Positions 36,994 through 47,477 of a stretch of DNA of 64,000 nucleotides are shown piece after piece (positions within the stretch are counted from its first letter, which is position 1; every line of letters starts with the position of its first letter). Below the pieces are notes generated by a model. It was not told the origin of the DNA. It saw nothing but the letters and a program-made list of their open reading frames with translations, and did no database searches. The stretch is from FEN-1297 sp963843605 (GTDB lineage Bacteria > Bacteroidota > Ignavibacteria > Ignavibacteriales > Ignavibacteriaceae): positions 1 through 64,000 of the forward strand of contig CAWJLA010000001.1 of assembly GCA_963843605.1 (NCBI GenBank). Reading direction: 5' to 3'. The position numbers were made by a program, and so were the translations under genes.

Positions 36994-37551
36994 ATGGTTG
37001 AAAGATATGTTATCACTTCGGATAGACTAGGTTTAAGGATGTGGCACTCCGAAGATATCCGTCCTTTTATTGAAATGAACAGAGATCCTGAAGTAATGAG
37101 GTACTTTCCCAATGTTCTTACCGGAGTAGAATCGGAAAATTTTTTCGAACGAATAAAAAAACACTTTTTAGAATACGGATACCGTCTGTATGCGGTAGAT
37201 GAAATTATTAAACAAAACTTTTTGGGATTCATAGGATTTCAATGGGCTTCTTTTAAATCGGAATTTACTCCTTGTATTGAAATAGGATGGAGAATTCTGC
37301 GAAAATATTGGAACAAAGGATACGCAACCGAAGGTGCCGGAGCTTGCATTAATTACGGTTTTAAAGTTTTACGGTTTGATGAAATTTTTTCTTTTACCGC
37401 TGAAGTAAACATCCGTTCAATTAGGGTAATGCAAAAAATTGGCCTTAAGTATAGGAAGGACTTCGGGCACCCGGCATTGAACCCGTCCCACGAATTATTT
37501 AACCATGTATTATTTTCGCAAAGACATAATAAAGTCAATCAGAATTCTTAG
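36994..37551 (+). CDS. GNAT-family N-acetyltransferase (RimJ/RimL type)
   Basis: A 185-residue acetyltransferase. The fold landmarks are TSDRLGLRMWHSEDIRPFIE, the central strand IEIGWRILRKYWNKGYATEG with the acetyl-CoA pyrophosphate-binding loop (normally Q/RxxGxG/A, here RKYWNKGYA), and VNIRSIRVMQKIGLKYRKDF. RimJ/RimL relatives modify protein N-termini or small amines; the target is not evident. It begins 92 bases after the toroid protein and 52 bases before an aldo/keto reductase. Confidence 0.88.
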   Translation: MVERYVITSDRLGLRMWHSEDIRPFIEMNRDPEVMRYFPNVLTGVESENFFERIKKHFLEYGYRLYAVDEIIKQNFLGFIGFQWASFKSEFTPCIEIGWRILRKYWNKGYATEGAGACINYGFKVLRFDEIFSFTAEVNIRSIRVMQKIGLKYRKDFGHPALNPSHELFNHVLFSQRHNKVNQNS

Positions 37552-37603
37552 CTGTTACATTATTAAATTAATTTTATCGATGAAAATTTGAAAGGAAGTT
37601 AAA

Positions 37604-38683
37604 ATGGAATACCGTAGATTAGGGAATTCCGGACTTATAGTGAGTACACTTTCCCTCGGCTCAATGCAGTTCGGAAAAGGAATGAACATGGGAAGTCTGG
37701 ATCAAAATGCGACAACTGAAATGATCAAATTCGCAATCGACAAAGGGATTAATTTTATTGATACGGCAGATGTTTACAGTCGCGGCGAAAGCGAAACATT
37801 AATCGGAAATCTTTTAAAGGGAATTCGGCATGAAATTGTATTAGCTACTAAAGTTAGATTACCCATGAGCGATACAAATTTCAATCACAGCGGCGCAACC
37901 CGCGTTAATATCAGACGCGAAATTGAAGCGAGTCTGCGTCGTCTGCAGACGGACTTCGTAGATCTATATCAGGTTCACGGGTGGGACAATAATACACCGA
38001 TTGAAGAAACTTTGCGAACACTCGATGATCTTGTTCACGAAGGTAAAGTGCGGTATATCGGACTTAGTAATTATTATGCATGGCAAGCCGCTTTAGCATT
38101 GGGAATACAGCGGGAGCAGCATCTTGAAAATTTTGTGACCGCACAGATGTATTACAGTCTTGTAGGCAGGGGTCTTGAGCATGAATGGACGGCATTATCC
38201 GAATATTCCGGATTGGGAATTCTTGTTTGGAGTCCGCTTGCCGGCGGTTACCTTACGGGTAAATACGACCCCAATCGAAAAGCACCGGAAAGAACTCGAT
38301 TCGCCGAAGCAGGCCGTTTTGTTCCGATTGAAGAACAACGCGGACTACAGATTGTGGATGTTCTAAAAAAAGTTGCCGAACGCTACGGTGCAAGTCCTGC
38401 CAGAACCGCGATCGCATGGACATTATCAAGAGCCGGGGTATGCAGTGTTATTATAGCCGGCCGGACAATAGACCATCTTAAAGACAATGTAAAAGCTGTG
38501 GATCTAAAACTGAAAGATGAAGATATCGCAGAACTCGACCGGGTTTCGGATCCGGGTGTGCCCTATCCGAAATGGATGGTACTTCAACTTAATGAAGCCG
38601 AAGATCCGAGACCGAAGGTGCTCGATCCGGAAAAATTTGCATCCGGAGATACGTGGCCGGATCTTCGCGGCAGAAAAAAATAA
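37604..38683 (+). CDS. aldo/keto reductase
   Basis: A 359-residue NADPH-dependent reductase. It has catalytic Asp/Tyr in NFIDTADVYSRGESETLIGN, Lys in IVLATKVRLPMSD, His in DFVDLYQVHGWDNN, and the cofactor loop IIAGRTIDHLKDN. It is longer at the C-terminus than the 26192 gene, with which it shares the fold and many motifs, and lies closer to the auxin-induced/YghZ-like group. GGAAG precedes the ATG. The substrate is unknown. The 38684-38976 interval has only a 42-codon ORF. Confidence 0.88.
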   Translation: MEYRRLGNSGLIVSTLSLGSMQFGKGMNMGSLDQNATTEMIKFAIDKGINFIDTADVYSRGESETLIGNLLKGIRHEIVLATKVRLPMSDTNFNHSGATRVNIRREIEASLRRLQTDFVDLYQVHGWDNNTPIEETLRTLDDLVHEGKVRYIGLSNYYAWQAALALGIQREQHLENFVTAQMYYSLVGRGLEHEWTALSEYSGLGILVWSPLAGGYLTGKYDPNRKAPERTRFAEAGRFVPIEEQRGLQIVDVLKKVAERYGASPARTAIAWTLSRAGVCSVIIAGRTIDHLKDNVKAVDLKLKDEDIAELDRVSDPGVPYPKWMVLQLNEAEDPRPKVLDPEKFASGDTWPDLRGRKK

Positions 38684-38976
38684 TTTATCTCATTCATTTT
38701 TAATCAATGAATTATCCGGGTCATTATAAATCCCTCTGTGTGCCTTATGTCACCGTAATACATTTAATTAATAATTGTTAAATAATTTATCGACATTTAT
38801 AAAAGGTTTTATTTATCTTAACATAAATTCCAGTCTAGAAGATTAAATACTAAATATGTTTGTAATATTTGCGGATGATCTTGAATTTAAATTCATAAAA
38901 TTCGGTAAATGGTTTCATTATCCAAATCTGAAGATAAAAGGGTTTAACATTTCAATTAATAAATACAAGAGCCTTT

Positions 38977-39399
38977 ATGAATGAGCCTATTAAAATGACT
39001 ATCATACTTCCTCATATACCCGACATTGAAGTTGTCGCGATAAAAGGATTAGAGCATCTTGCCTCGCATCTCGGTATTTCGGAAGAAGAAAAAATTGCCG
39101 AAGCAAGAATACTTGTGGCAGAAGCAATAATTAATGCGCTGGAACATGCAGGGGATACCAATCCCGATGATGTAAGAGTGGAATTTACAATGACAAAAGA
39201 GAAACTGGTTATTTTTGTCGAAGACCACGGGAAGGGTTTTGAACCGCAAAACGTATCCGACCCGAATATCTTAACTAAAATAGATTCTCCTAACAAACGG
39301 GGATGGGGATTAAAACTAATGAAGTCAATGTCGGATGATTTTCTAATTGAATCGGGTCCGACCGGTACAAAAATAACAATGATTAAAAATTTAATCTAA
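38977..39399 (+). CDS. RsbW-like anti-sigma regulatory factor (serine kinase)
   Basis: A 140-residue GHKL ATPase of the SpoIIAB/RsbW type: N-box ILVAEAIINALEHAGDTNPD, G1 box EDHGKGFEP, and G2 region NKRGWGLKLMKSMSDDF. It would bind a sigma factor or other target and phosphorylate its STAS antagonist. The STAS gene begins 16 bases after its stop, giving the classic kinase-antagonist pair. No sigma factor gene is in the window, so the controlled partner is unknown. Confidence 0.9.
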   Translation: MNEPIKMTIILPHIPDIEVVAIKGLEHLASHLGISEEEKIAEARILVAEAIINALEHAGDTNPDDVRVEFTMTKEKLVIFVEDHGKGFEPQNVSDPNILTKIDSPNKRGWGLKLMKSMSDDFLIESGPTGTKITMIKNLI

Positions 39400-39415
39400 T
39401 TGCAGGGAGAGCTAA

Positions 39416-39754
39416 ATGAACAACGAGTTTTATATTGATTCAAAACTGGAAAACAATAAATTAATCATTACCGCGCACGGTTATATAAACAACCACGGCG
39501 GGGAAATAATTTCCGGGGAAGCTTTTAAACATATAGAAAAGGGAACAAAGACGGTTATTTTAGATCTGAAAGATTCGAAAGTAGTTAATTCCATTGGTAT
39601 ATCTTTATTAATTGAAATTATCGAAAAACTTAATCACATTAACGGCAAACTTGTTTTTATAAATCTTGATCCTACTATCGAAAAGACATTTACGATAATG
39701 GGACTGTTTCAATTTGCGGTTAAAGCCCAATCACTGGAAGAAGCGGTTAAATGA
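39416..39754 (+). CDS. STAS-domain anti-sigma factor antagonist
   Basis: A 112-residue STAS protein: SKLENNKLIITAHGYINNHG, TVILDLKDSKVVNSIGISLL, and LVFINLDPTIEKTFTIMGLF. The Ser in VVNSIG is at the usual phosphorylation site. GGGAGAG lies before the ATG. Together with the kinase upstream and the phosphatase 200 bases downstream it forms a complete partner-switching set. It is a distant paralogue of the lone STAS gene at 34330. Confidence 0.9.
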   Translation: MNNEFYIDSKLENNKLIITAHGYINNHGGEIISGEAFKHIEKGTKTVILDLKDSKVVNSIGISLLIEIIEKLNHINGKLVFINLDPTIEKTFTIMGLFQFAVKAQSLEEAVK

Positions 39755-39953
39755 ATTTATGCTAAAAACATTTTCCGATAATTTAAAAAGTTACGCTTGA
39801 TATGTTAAATATTAAATAGAATTAGTTACTATTTCCGGTAATAGAACAGGAATAAACTTCCGGTTAAAATTAAATATCAAAAGCGGATTTTGATAAAGTA
39901 ATTACTTCAGGTATTAACGTTCTCCTATTTAACAACATTTAATTTGGCGATCA

Positions 39954-41558
39954 ATGACCGAAAATAATTTCCTTGATCGATTTAAAATCCATTTAAATTC
40001 CTTTCAGGAAGGGTTCGATATTCTGGCCGAATCGAACACACTTGAAGAACTTGCCGAACAATTATGTCATATTATCCGCGGAAATTTGTTTGTTAAGGGC
40101 GCTTGCATTTACTATAAATTAAGTAAATTAAGCTCATGGAGAGAATTGCACAATCTCAGACCGCAAAATCATTTCGACATTAACGGCCTAAATACTTTTA
40201 ATGATTCCCTAAGTGTAATAGATAATTTCCCGATAACCGGAAATATTCTAATTACACTCCCCATGATTGACCAATCTAATTTCGCCTTAATCCTCGATAA
40301 AAAACTTTCGGACGAGCCGTTCGATAACCTGGACAAACTGACGCTGCAGCTGTTCTCCCAATTATTAAACAACGCATATCAGTCTTTTAAAAACAGGAAA
40401 AAAGAAAAACAATTAATCTTTACTCTGAACCATAAAGTGCTTCAGCTTAACAGCTTAATTGACACCGGCATTGAAATAACAAAGATTAATCAAAATATTT
40501 CCCTTTATGAACTTGCTCTGGAAAGAGCGGCGGCACTTACTAATGCTTCTAAAGCTCTTCTATTCGTGAACGACGGAAACGGCAGTACAGAGAAGTATTA
40601 TTTTCCGGGGGAGTTCGATATAAGCGAAGGCGAAAGCAACGAATTCAGGATTGAAAGCAATCTTAAATTTCAAGATACCGCTTATCATTTTCTGCTCATG
40701 AATAAAGAAAGCCGCGAGGGTTGCATCCCTTTCGAAGAAACCGACAGCCTGCTACTGGATGCTTTCGGCAGACAGGTACTGGGTGCAATCGAAAACCGTT
40801 TTCTTCAACAGGAGGAATTGGAAAAACAGAAGATAGAACAGGAACTGTCCGTCGCAGGTTCTATTCAAAGAAAAATAATACCGGATAAACTTCCCGATAT
40901 TGAAGATTACGATATTGCCGGCGTCAACGTCCCTTCAAAAGAAGTCGGAGGAGATTATTACGACTGTAAAAGGCTAAACGACGGACGATATGCATTAATT
41001 ATAGCCGATGTTTCCGGAAAAGGCGTACCCGCGGCACTTCTTGTCAGCAGTTTAAATGCATCTCTCAATGCTTATTTTGAGAGTAAATTGGACCTTGCGG
41101 AAATTGCCTTCCGGACGAACAAACTTATATTTAATGCGACTCCACCCGATAAATACATAACATCATTTCTTGCTATACTCACTCCTCAAACCGGCAATCT
41201 CGAAGTGGTTAATGCCGGACACAACCCGATCTATTTAATAAATCAGGATAATGAAATAAAAGAATTATCAAAAGGCGGATTATCTTTCGGCATGTTTGAC
41301 ATGGAAATACCTTATGAAAGCGAGAATATTATCATGAAGCCGGGAGAGCGGCTGCTGCTGTATACCGACGGTATTCCAGAAGCGATGAATGAGAACGAAG
41401 AAGAATATTCGGATCTGTCTTTAATAGATTTTTTCAAAGAGAGAAATCTTCAAAATGCAAAATCATTCATAAATGAGTTAATGGTCGATATCAGAAGACA
41501 TACCGGCAGCACACCCCAAAGTGATGATATTACGGCTTTGTGTTTGATAAGGAAATAG
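39954..41558 (+). CDS. GAF-like sensor PP2C (SpoIIE/RsbU-type) phosphatase
   Basis: A 534-residue protein: N-terminal GAF-like sensory parts (about 15-150 and 165-280), a linker helix of about 285-310 ending QELSVAGSIQRKIIPDKLPD, and a SpoIIE/PPM phosphatase (about 310-534). Metal-binding residues are in EVGGDYYDCKRL, LIIADVSGKGVPAALLVSS, LLLYTDGIPEAMNE and SDDITALCLI. It should dephosphorylate the STAS antagonist in response to a signal read by the N-terminus. It is cytoplasmic, with no membrane helix. Confidence 0.9.
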   Translation: MTENNFLDRFKIHLNSFQEGFDILAESNTLEELAEQLCHIIRGNLFVKGACIYYKLSKLSSWRELHNLRPQNHFDINGLNTFNDSLSVIDNFPITGNILITLPMIDQSNFALILDKKLSDEPFDNLDKLTLQLFSQLLNNAYQSFKNRKKEKQLIFTLNHKVLQLNSLIDTGIEITKINQNISLYELALERAAALTNASKALLFVNDGNGSTEKYYFPGEFDISEGESNEFRIESNLKFQDTAYHFLLMNKESREGCIPFEETDSLLLDAFGRQVLGAIENRFLQQEELEKQKIEQELSVAGSIQRKIIPDKLPDIEDYDIAGVNVPSKEVGGDYYDCKRLNDGRYALIIADVSGKGVPAALLVSSLNASLNAYFESKLDLAEIAFRTNKLIFNATPPDKYITSFLAILTPQTGNLEVVNAGHNPIYLINQDNEIKELSKGGLSFGMFDMEIPYESENIIMKPGERLLLYTDGIPEAMNENEEEYSDLSLIDFFKERNLQNAKSFINELMVDIRRHTGSTPQSDDITALCLIRK

Positions 41559-41747
41559 ATTCGTTAAATAAGTCGATCTTTTATAAAAGCAGGATGGTTT
41601 CCGGCATACAGCTTTTAACCCGGTAGCGGCGCTGTCTTCACCGCAATTTAATCGATCTAAAACTGCAGATAATTTATATAACTTTGAATAAAAACAACAT
41701 CGAAGTCAAAATTATAAAGCAAAAGAAATTTTATTAAGGAGTAAAAG

Positions 41748-44700
41748 TTGAATAGTTCCAAAAATTTAATTTCGACTTATTTTTTAATGTTAATCATATC
41801 AATTATTATTCCTTGGCTACTCAATCGCTCAAACCCTAAATACAAAGCACATCTCTATTGCTCAAGGTTTATCCGACAGCCGTATTACTTGCATCTTTCA
41901 AGACTCATACGGATTCTTATGGTTTTCCACTTTTAACGGATTGGACAGGTATGACGGTTATGACTTCAAAGTTTACAAGCATGAACCAGGCGACTCAAAA
42001 TCTATTGGCGCCAATAGAACAATCTTTATTACGGAAGACAAAGATCATAACATCTGGATAGCTCAATGGAACGGAATATCCCGATTTGACCGTAAAACGG
42101 AAACCTTTAAGAATTACAATTTAAATCAATTTGCAGGCAATTTTATTTCTACTACTCCGAAAGTGACAGATATTTATTGCGATTCTCATAATAATATTTG
42201 GGCCGGAGAAGTGAGCAACCGTATGTCGGGAGGAACTCTTAAATACGACAGAAAATCCGATAGGTTCTATTCGATTAATTTCGATTCATCTAACTCCGGC
42301 AGCGATAATCGCGGACCTAATGCGGTTCAGGGTATATGCGAATATAGGGGGAAAATATGGGCATTAAGCTGGAATCACGGATTATGCTATTATGATCCTG
42401 ATAAAAATTTATTTGAAGCCCGGAATTTCCTTTCCTCTGACAAGCCGGTTCATTTAACAAATTTTAAAGTACCCGGAAATAGGATGTACCCTGACCGCAA
42501 CGGGTATCTTTGGATAGTGACCGTCTCGGGAATATATAAATACAATTCCGAGAGTAATCGTATGTCAGTGGTTAATAAATTTAGCAAAACGGTGAACAGC
42601 GCTCCCCTGCTGGGGATAGCCGAAGATAAAAACGGTAATCTCTGGACCGGATACGCATCTGCCGGTTTATTTAAATTCGACGGGATATCAAATAATTTTA
42701 AATCGATAAACTACAACGGTCTGCCCTCTAGTACCGACGACGAAACAACCGGTATCTCGTCGCTGTGTTTCGATAATTCAGGGGTTATGTGGATCGGTAC
42801 AATGGGACAGGGAATCTTTAAGTATGATCCGACCGGAGAACCTTTTACTAATTTTAATTATGATCGTCAGAATAAAAACAGCCTTAGCGGCGATCATGTT
42901 TCTGCAATATATCAGTCAAGAATTAACAAGGATTTAATTTATGTCGGTACACAGGGCGCGGGAATTGATAAATTTTATCCGGCTCAAAATAAATTCGATA
43001 GGATTAATTTCAAATCCGGAAAAGACAATACCGGCATCTCCGTAAACTCGTTTTCAGAAAGCAAAAACGGCTCTCTTTACATCGGCACGGAGGGTTCGGG
43101 CCTTTTTAAATACACCGCAGGCGGAGAATTAAAATTAGTTGAACAAAATAATCCGGCTTCCACGCAGAGCCTGTCAAGTAATTTTATTAACGTACTTGAG
43201 CAAGATCCGAAAGGACAGATCTGGATCGGAACAAATTTTGGGCTGGATGTTTACAATCCCGCTACAAATAAAATCGACAGAATTTCCGATCACCTTACAA
43301 GAGAATATCCTCCCGAATTAATGAATCTTATACGTTCAAAAGAAAATACCGTTAACGTTGTTCAATCGATCTTAAAAGTCGGGAATAATCAGAACAGGAC
43401 AAAGGAATTGTCAATCGCCGAACCGGGAAATTATTTATGTGTTTCCGTCGGGGAGGGAGGTTTACTTTTTTCACTTCCGAATAATTCCGACTTCGGCTGG
43501 ATTGAGAATGAAAAAGGCGACACCGTTTGGTCTGCTGAAAGCTCTTACAGTACTTATTATCTGGGAGGCTCAATCAAGAATGTTATATCCGCGGACATCG
43601 TCAAACTTCTTCCTGGCAAATATAAACTAAGATACGTAACGGATGACAGTCACGCTTACGGACAGTGGAATGCCACGCCGCCGGCAGATTCGACACTCTG
43701 GGGCATTGAAGTCCTAAAACTTAACGGATCGGAATTGCATACTGCCGAAAGCATTTTAAGCCGGTTAAAGGATCAGCCGCTGACCAGCGGGTGGAATATT
43801 CAATCAATTCACATCGACTTTAACGGAATTGTCTGGATCGGGACGAACAATAACGGATTGACCGAGTATAATCCGGGAACGGAAAAAACAAAATATTTCA
43901 AATCCGATCCGAAAAATCACGCCTCGCTGAGCAGTAATTCTATAAGGGACATTTACCAGGACGACAACGGAATACTTTGGCTGGCCACTCAAATGGGATT
44001 GGACAAATTTGATCCGGTTAAAGAAACCTTTACCACTTACACCGAACGCGACGGGCTGGCTACGAATAACCTAACTTCCGTACTAGGGGATGGATCGGGA
44101 AACCTTTGGATCTCAACATTGAACGGCATATCAAGAATGACAATTGACAAGTCAGCCGGCAAGGTATCTTTTGTTAATTTCGATACTCGTGACGGTTTAG
44201 GCGGCACAACATTTCATTATCCCCGGGCTGCCGTAAAAGGAAGCGACGGGAAAATTTATTTCGGCTGCGATCAGGGTCTCACCGGATTTTCTCCCGGCAG
44301 TTTCAACAACAGTCCTCCCATTGTTCAAATAACCGATATAAAATTATCCAATGTCTCGGTCACTTCAATGGGAAAAGACGATCCTTTGAATGCACCTGTA
44401 ATGAGTACAAAGGAAGTTACCTTAAATAGTTCACAGAATAATATTTCGTTTGAATTTGCCGCTCTGCATTACTCCCAGCCTGAAAAAAACGAATATTCTC
44501 ATATCCTCGAAGGGTATGATAAGACATGGAACCACGATAACAGGCGTTTCGCTTCCTACACTAACCTCGATCCCGGAAAATACGTCTTTAAGGTAAGAGC
44601 ATCAAACAGCGACGGTGTCTGGAATAACAAAGGCGCATCGATAACCATATTAATTCTGCCGCCGTGGTGGAAAACCGGGTGGGCATACGCCGGCTATATT

Positions 44701-45570
44701 CTTCTTTTTGCCGGCTTGATTTTTTCGATAGACCGCTTCCAAAGAAAACGTCTTCTTACAAAAGAAAGAGCACGGCAGAAAATAAACGAAATGGAACTGC
44801 GCGCAAAAGCGGCCGAGGCCGAAAGCCGGGCTCTCGAGCTGGAAAATAAAAGGAAGACTAAAGAACTTGAAGAAGCAAGACAGCTTCAGCTTTCAATGCT
44901 GCCTAAAAAAATTCCGAATCTTCCACATCTCGATATAGCCGTTTACATGAAAACGGCGACCGAAGTAGGCGGGGATTATTATGATTTCCATCTTCATACC
45001 GACGGCACTCTGACGGTTATACTTGGTGATGCCACCGGGCACGGAATGCAATCCGGCATGATGGTATCCATCATGAAGTCTCTTTTTATGTCGGACAGAA
45101 CAAATAAAGAACTCAAACAGTTTTTTGAAAACGCAGGCGCGGCAATAAAAGATATGCACCTGGGCAGATTAATGATGGCATTAAACTGCGTGCAGATAAG
45201 CAACGGGAAAATAATAACAGCAAATGCCGGAATGCCGCCTCTTGTTATTTACAGGGATCGTTCACAAACCGTTGAAGAAGTTCAATTGAACAATATGCCG
45301 CTCGGAGCAATGAAAGGGCTCAGCTATAAAACTAAAGAACTTGAAATTGAAAAAGGAGATACCCTGCTCATGATGAGCGACGGTTTTGCCGAATTAAAGA
45401 ACGCTAACGAAGAACAGTACGGTTACAGAAGAGCAAGAAGCAGCTTTGAAGAATCAGCTAGAAAAGAGCCTGAAGAAATAGTTACACATTTAAAAAATAT
45501 CGGAATCAACTGGACAAATAAAAAAGAACCCGAAGATGACGTAACCTTTGTAGTTATCAAAGTAAAATAG
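41748..45570 (+). pseudogene. giant Reg_prop/Y_Y_Y/SpoIIE sensor phosphatase with a frameshift in its N-terminus
   Basis: The gene starts at TTG 41748 behind AAGGAG with a signal peptide (FLMLIISIIIPWL). It must then shift by one base between 41794 and 41936 to reach the main frame, which first reads SIAQTLNTKHISIAQGLSDS and FLWFSTFNGLDRYDGYDFK. The product, about 1270 residues, has two-component-regulator propeller repeats (WIGTMGQGIFKYD and similar), an inserted beta-rich domain (about 460-600 of the main frame), a Y_Y_Y domain (SFEFAALHYSQPEKNEYSHI), one membrane helix (WAYAGYILLFAGLIFSI), a coiled coil, and a cytoplasmic SpoIIE phosphatase (EVGGDYYDFHLH, LGDATGHGMQSG). It looks like a trans-envelope receptor. 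The frameshift may be real or a sequencing error. Confidence 0.75.
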
Positions 45571-45932
45571 TCTGGTATATTTAACATAACTCATTAGATA
45601 ACAATAACTATGATGCGGTTTTAATACAGATATTATTATACCCTTGTCATTTTAATAATATAAATCCCCGCAGATCATATTGTCCTTGCATTTCCACTAA
45701 AAAATAAATAGATTTTTACCGCGAGTGCAACAAGTTTCACAAATTCATTCGTTTGCAGGGGCATTCAGAAATACAAATCCCATATTTCCAAATAATAGAA
45801 TCATAAATAAATAGACCTTTTATTATTTCCCCAACTATTTCGAAAGCAGAAATATCAGTACAGCTTTTTTAACGGAGGAGAGAAATAATTAATTGAGCAT
45901 TGTTCATAATTTAAATATTTGAGGAGGACTAT

Positions 45933-47465
45933 ATGAAATCCATTTCCAGGCGTTCCTTTCTCAAAACCGGTGCAACAGCAGCTATAGCAGCCGCGGCTCT
46001 TCCGATGTTATCCGGAGGCTGGACGGAATTTCCGAGGACAGAAATTCCCGGATATTTCGAAACCGAATTCGACATAACTGACAATCTTTGCCGGAATATT
46101 TTAGCCAAAGCTCTGTCGAAAGGCGGAGACTTTGCCGATCTGTATTTTGAGCATACAATCAGCAACTGGGTAATATTGGAGGACGGCAAAGTTAATCGCG
46201 CATATAGTGATATAGCGCTGGGTGTGGGAATAAGAACAGTTAAGGGCGATCAGGTCGGTTACGGTTTTACACAGGAGCTAACCGAAAAATCGATGACTGC
46301 AGCTGCATCTACTGCTGCTACTATTGCCGATGCAAACGCAAAGAAAGTCGCAGGAAAATTTGTTCAGCCTGCGCTAGAAAATTATTACCGGCTAGAGAAG
46401 TTACTTACTTCAGTTCCGTTAGAATCTAAACTTCCTTTGGTTCAATCTGTAAACGACAAATGTTTCAAGCTCTCTTCCTTAGTCGTCAAAGTTAATGCAG
46501 GTTTTCATGATCAGCAAAAACGCATTCTCATTGTTACAAGTGACGGTATAAAGGCAGAGGATTTGATACCCCGAAATTATCTTTACGCGTCGGTGGTAGC
46601 CGAAAAGGGCGGAAGGCGTGAAAGGGCCGGATGGAATCTCGGAGGAAGATGGAATTTTTCTTATTATACTCCCGGAATAGTTGACGAGGTTGCTAAAACC
46701 GCCGTAGATCGTTCCGTGATACTTTTTGATGCTGTTCAACCTCCGGCTGGAGAAATACCGGTTGTGCTTGGCCCGGGATTAACCGGTATTCTCTTGCATG
46801 AAGCTATCGGCCACGGAATGGAAGCTGACTTCAACAGAAAAAAAACTTCTACTTATTGTAATATGCTCGGCAAAAAAGTTGCTGAACCTTTCGTAACAAT
46901 AATTGATGACGGTACCGTTCCAAACCTTACCGGATCACTCAACATTGACGACGAAGGAACGCCTTCTCAAAAAACAATACTAGTAGAAAACGGAATACTT
47001 TCAAGCTACATGCATGATAAAATCTCCGCACTGTATTATAATGTCGAACCTACTGGCAACGGGCGACGGGAAAGTTATCAGCATTATATTCAGCCACGTA
47101 TGCGGAATACTTATATGCTGGCCGGAGAATCGACGCCTGAGGATGTTATAAGAAGTGTTGATAAAGGAATATTCGTTCAGGATGTCAGCAACGGTCAGGT
47201 CAAAATCGGTGAGGGCGATTTTGCCTTCTATGTATCCCAGGGAAGAATGATAGAAAACGGGAAATTAACCGCTCCTATAAAGGATATCAATATAATGGGC
47301 AACGGACCAAAAATGCTGCGAAACGTTACCATGGTGGCCAACGATCTGCAGATGTACAAAGGCGGCGGCGGAGCATGCGGTAAAGGCGGTCAGTCGGTCC
47401 CGGTCGGCTTCGGTCTACCGACTACTCTCGTAAAATCTTTGACCGTCGGCGGAATAAAAGCATAA
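45933..47465 (+). CDS. tldD: TldD-family metalloprotease with Tat-like signal
   Basis: A 510-residue TldD protein. The HExxxH zinc motif is in GILLHEAIGHGMEADFNRK, and the C-terminal domain has MGNGPKMLRNVTMVAND. TldD and TldE form a heterodimeric protease that unfolds and degrades small peptides, for example microcin and antitoxin precursors. Unusually, the N-terminus is SRRSFLKTGATAAIAAAALP, a twin-arginine signal, implying export, whereas E. coli TldD is cytoplasmic. AGGAGG precedes the ATG. The tldE partner begins 12 bases later. Confidence 0.88.
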   Translation: MKSISRRSFLKTGATAAIAAAALPMLSGGWTEFPRTEIPGYFETEFDITDNLCRNILAKALSKGGDFADLYFEHTISNWVILEDGKVNRAYSDIALGVGIRTVKGDQVGYGFTQELTEKSMTAAASTAATIADANAKKVAGKFVQPALENYYRLEKLLTSVPLESKLPLVQSVNDKCFKLSSLVVKVNAGFHDQQKRILIVTSDGIKAEDLIPRNYLYASVVAEKGGRRERAGWNLGGRWNFSYYTPGIVDEVAKTAVDRSVILFDAVQPPAGEIPVVLGPGLTGILLHEAIGHGMEADFNRKKTSTYCNMLGKKVAEPFVTIIDDGTVPNLTGSLNIDDEGTPSQKTILVENGILSSYMHDKISALYYNVEPTGNGRRESYQHYIQPRMRNTYMLAGESTPEDVIRSVDKGIFVQDVSNGQVKIGEGDFAFYVSQGRMIENGKLTAPIKDINIMGNGPKMLRNVTMVANDLQMYKGGGGACGKGGQSVPVGFGLPTTLVKSLTVGGIKA

Positions 47466-47477
47466 GGAATACTAAAA

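Noticed and set aside
38856..38984. 42-codon ORF overlapping the start of the RsbW-like gene by 8 bases, a possible leader peptide.
   Set aside because: No ribosome site and no recognisable sequence; the overlap could be chance.
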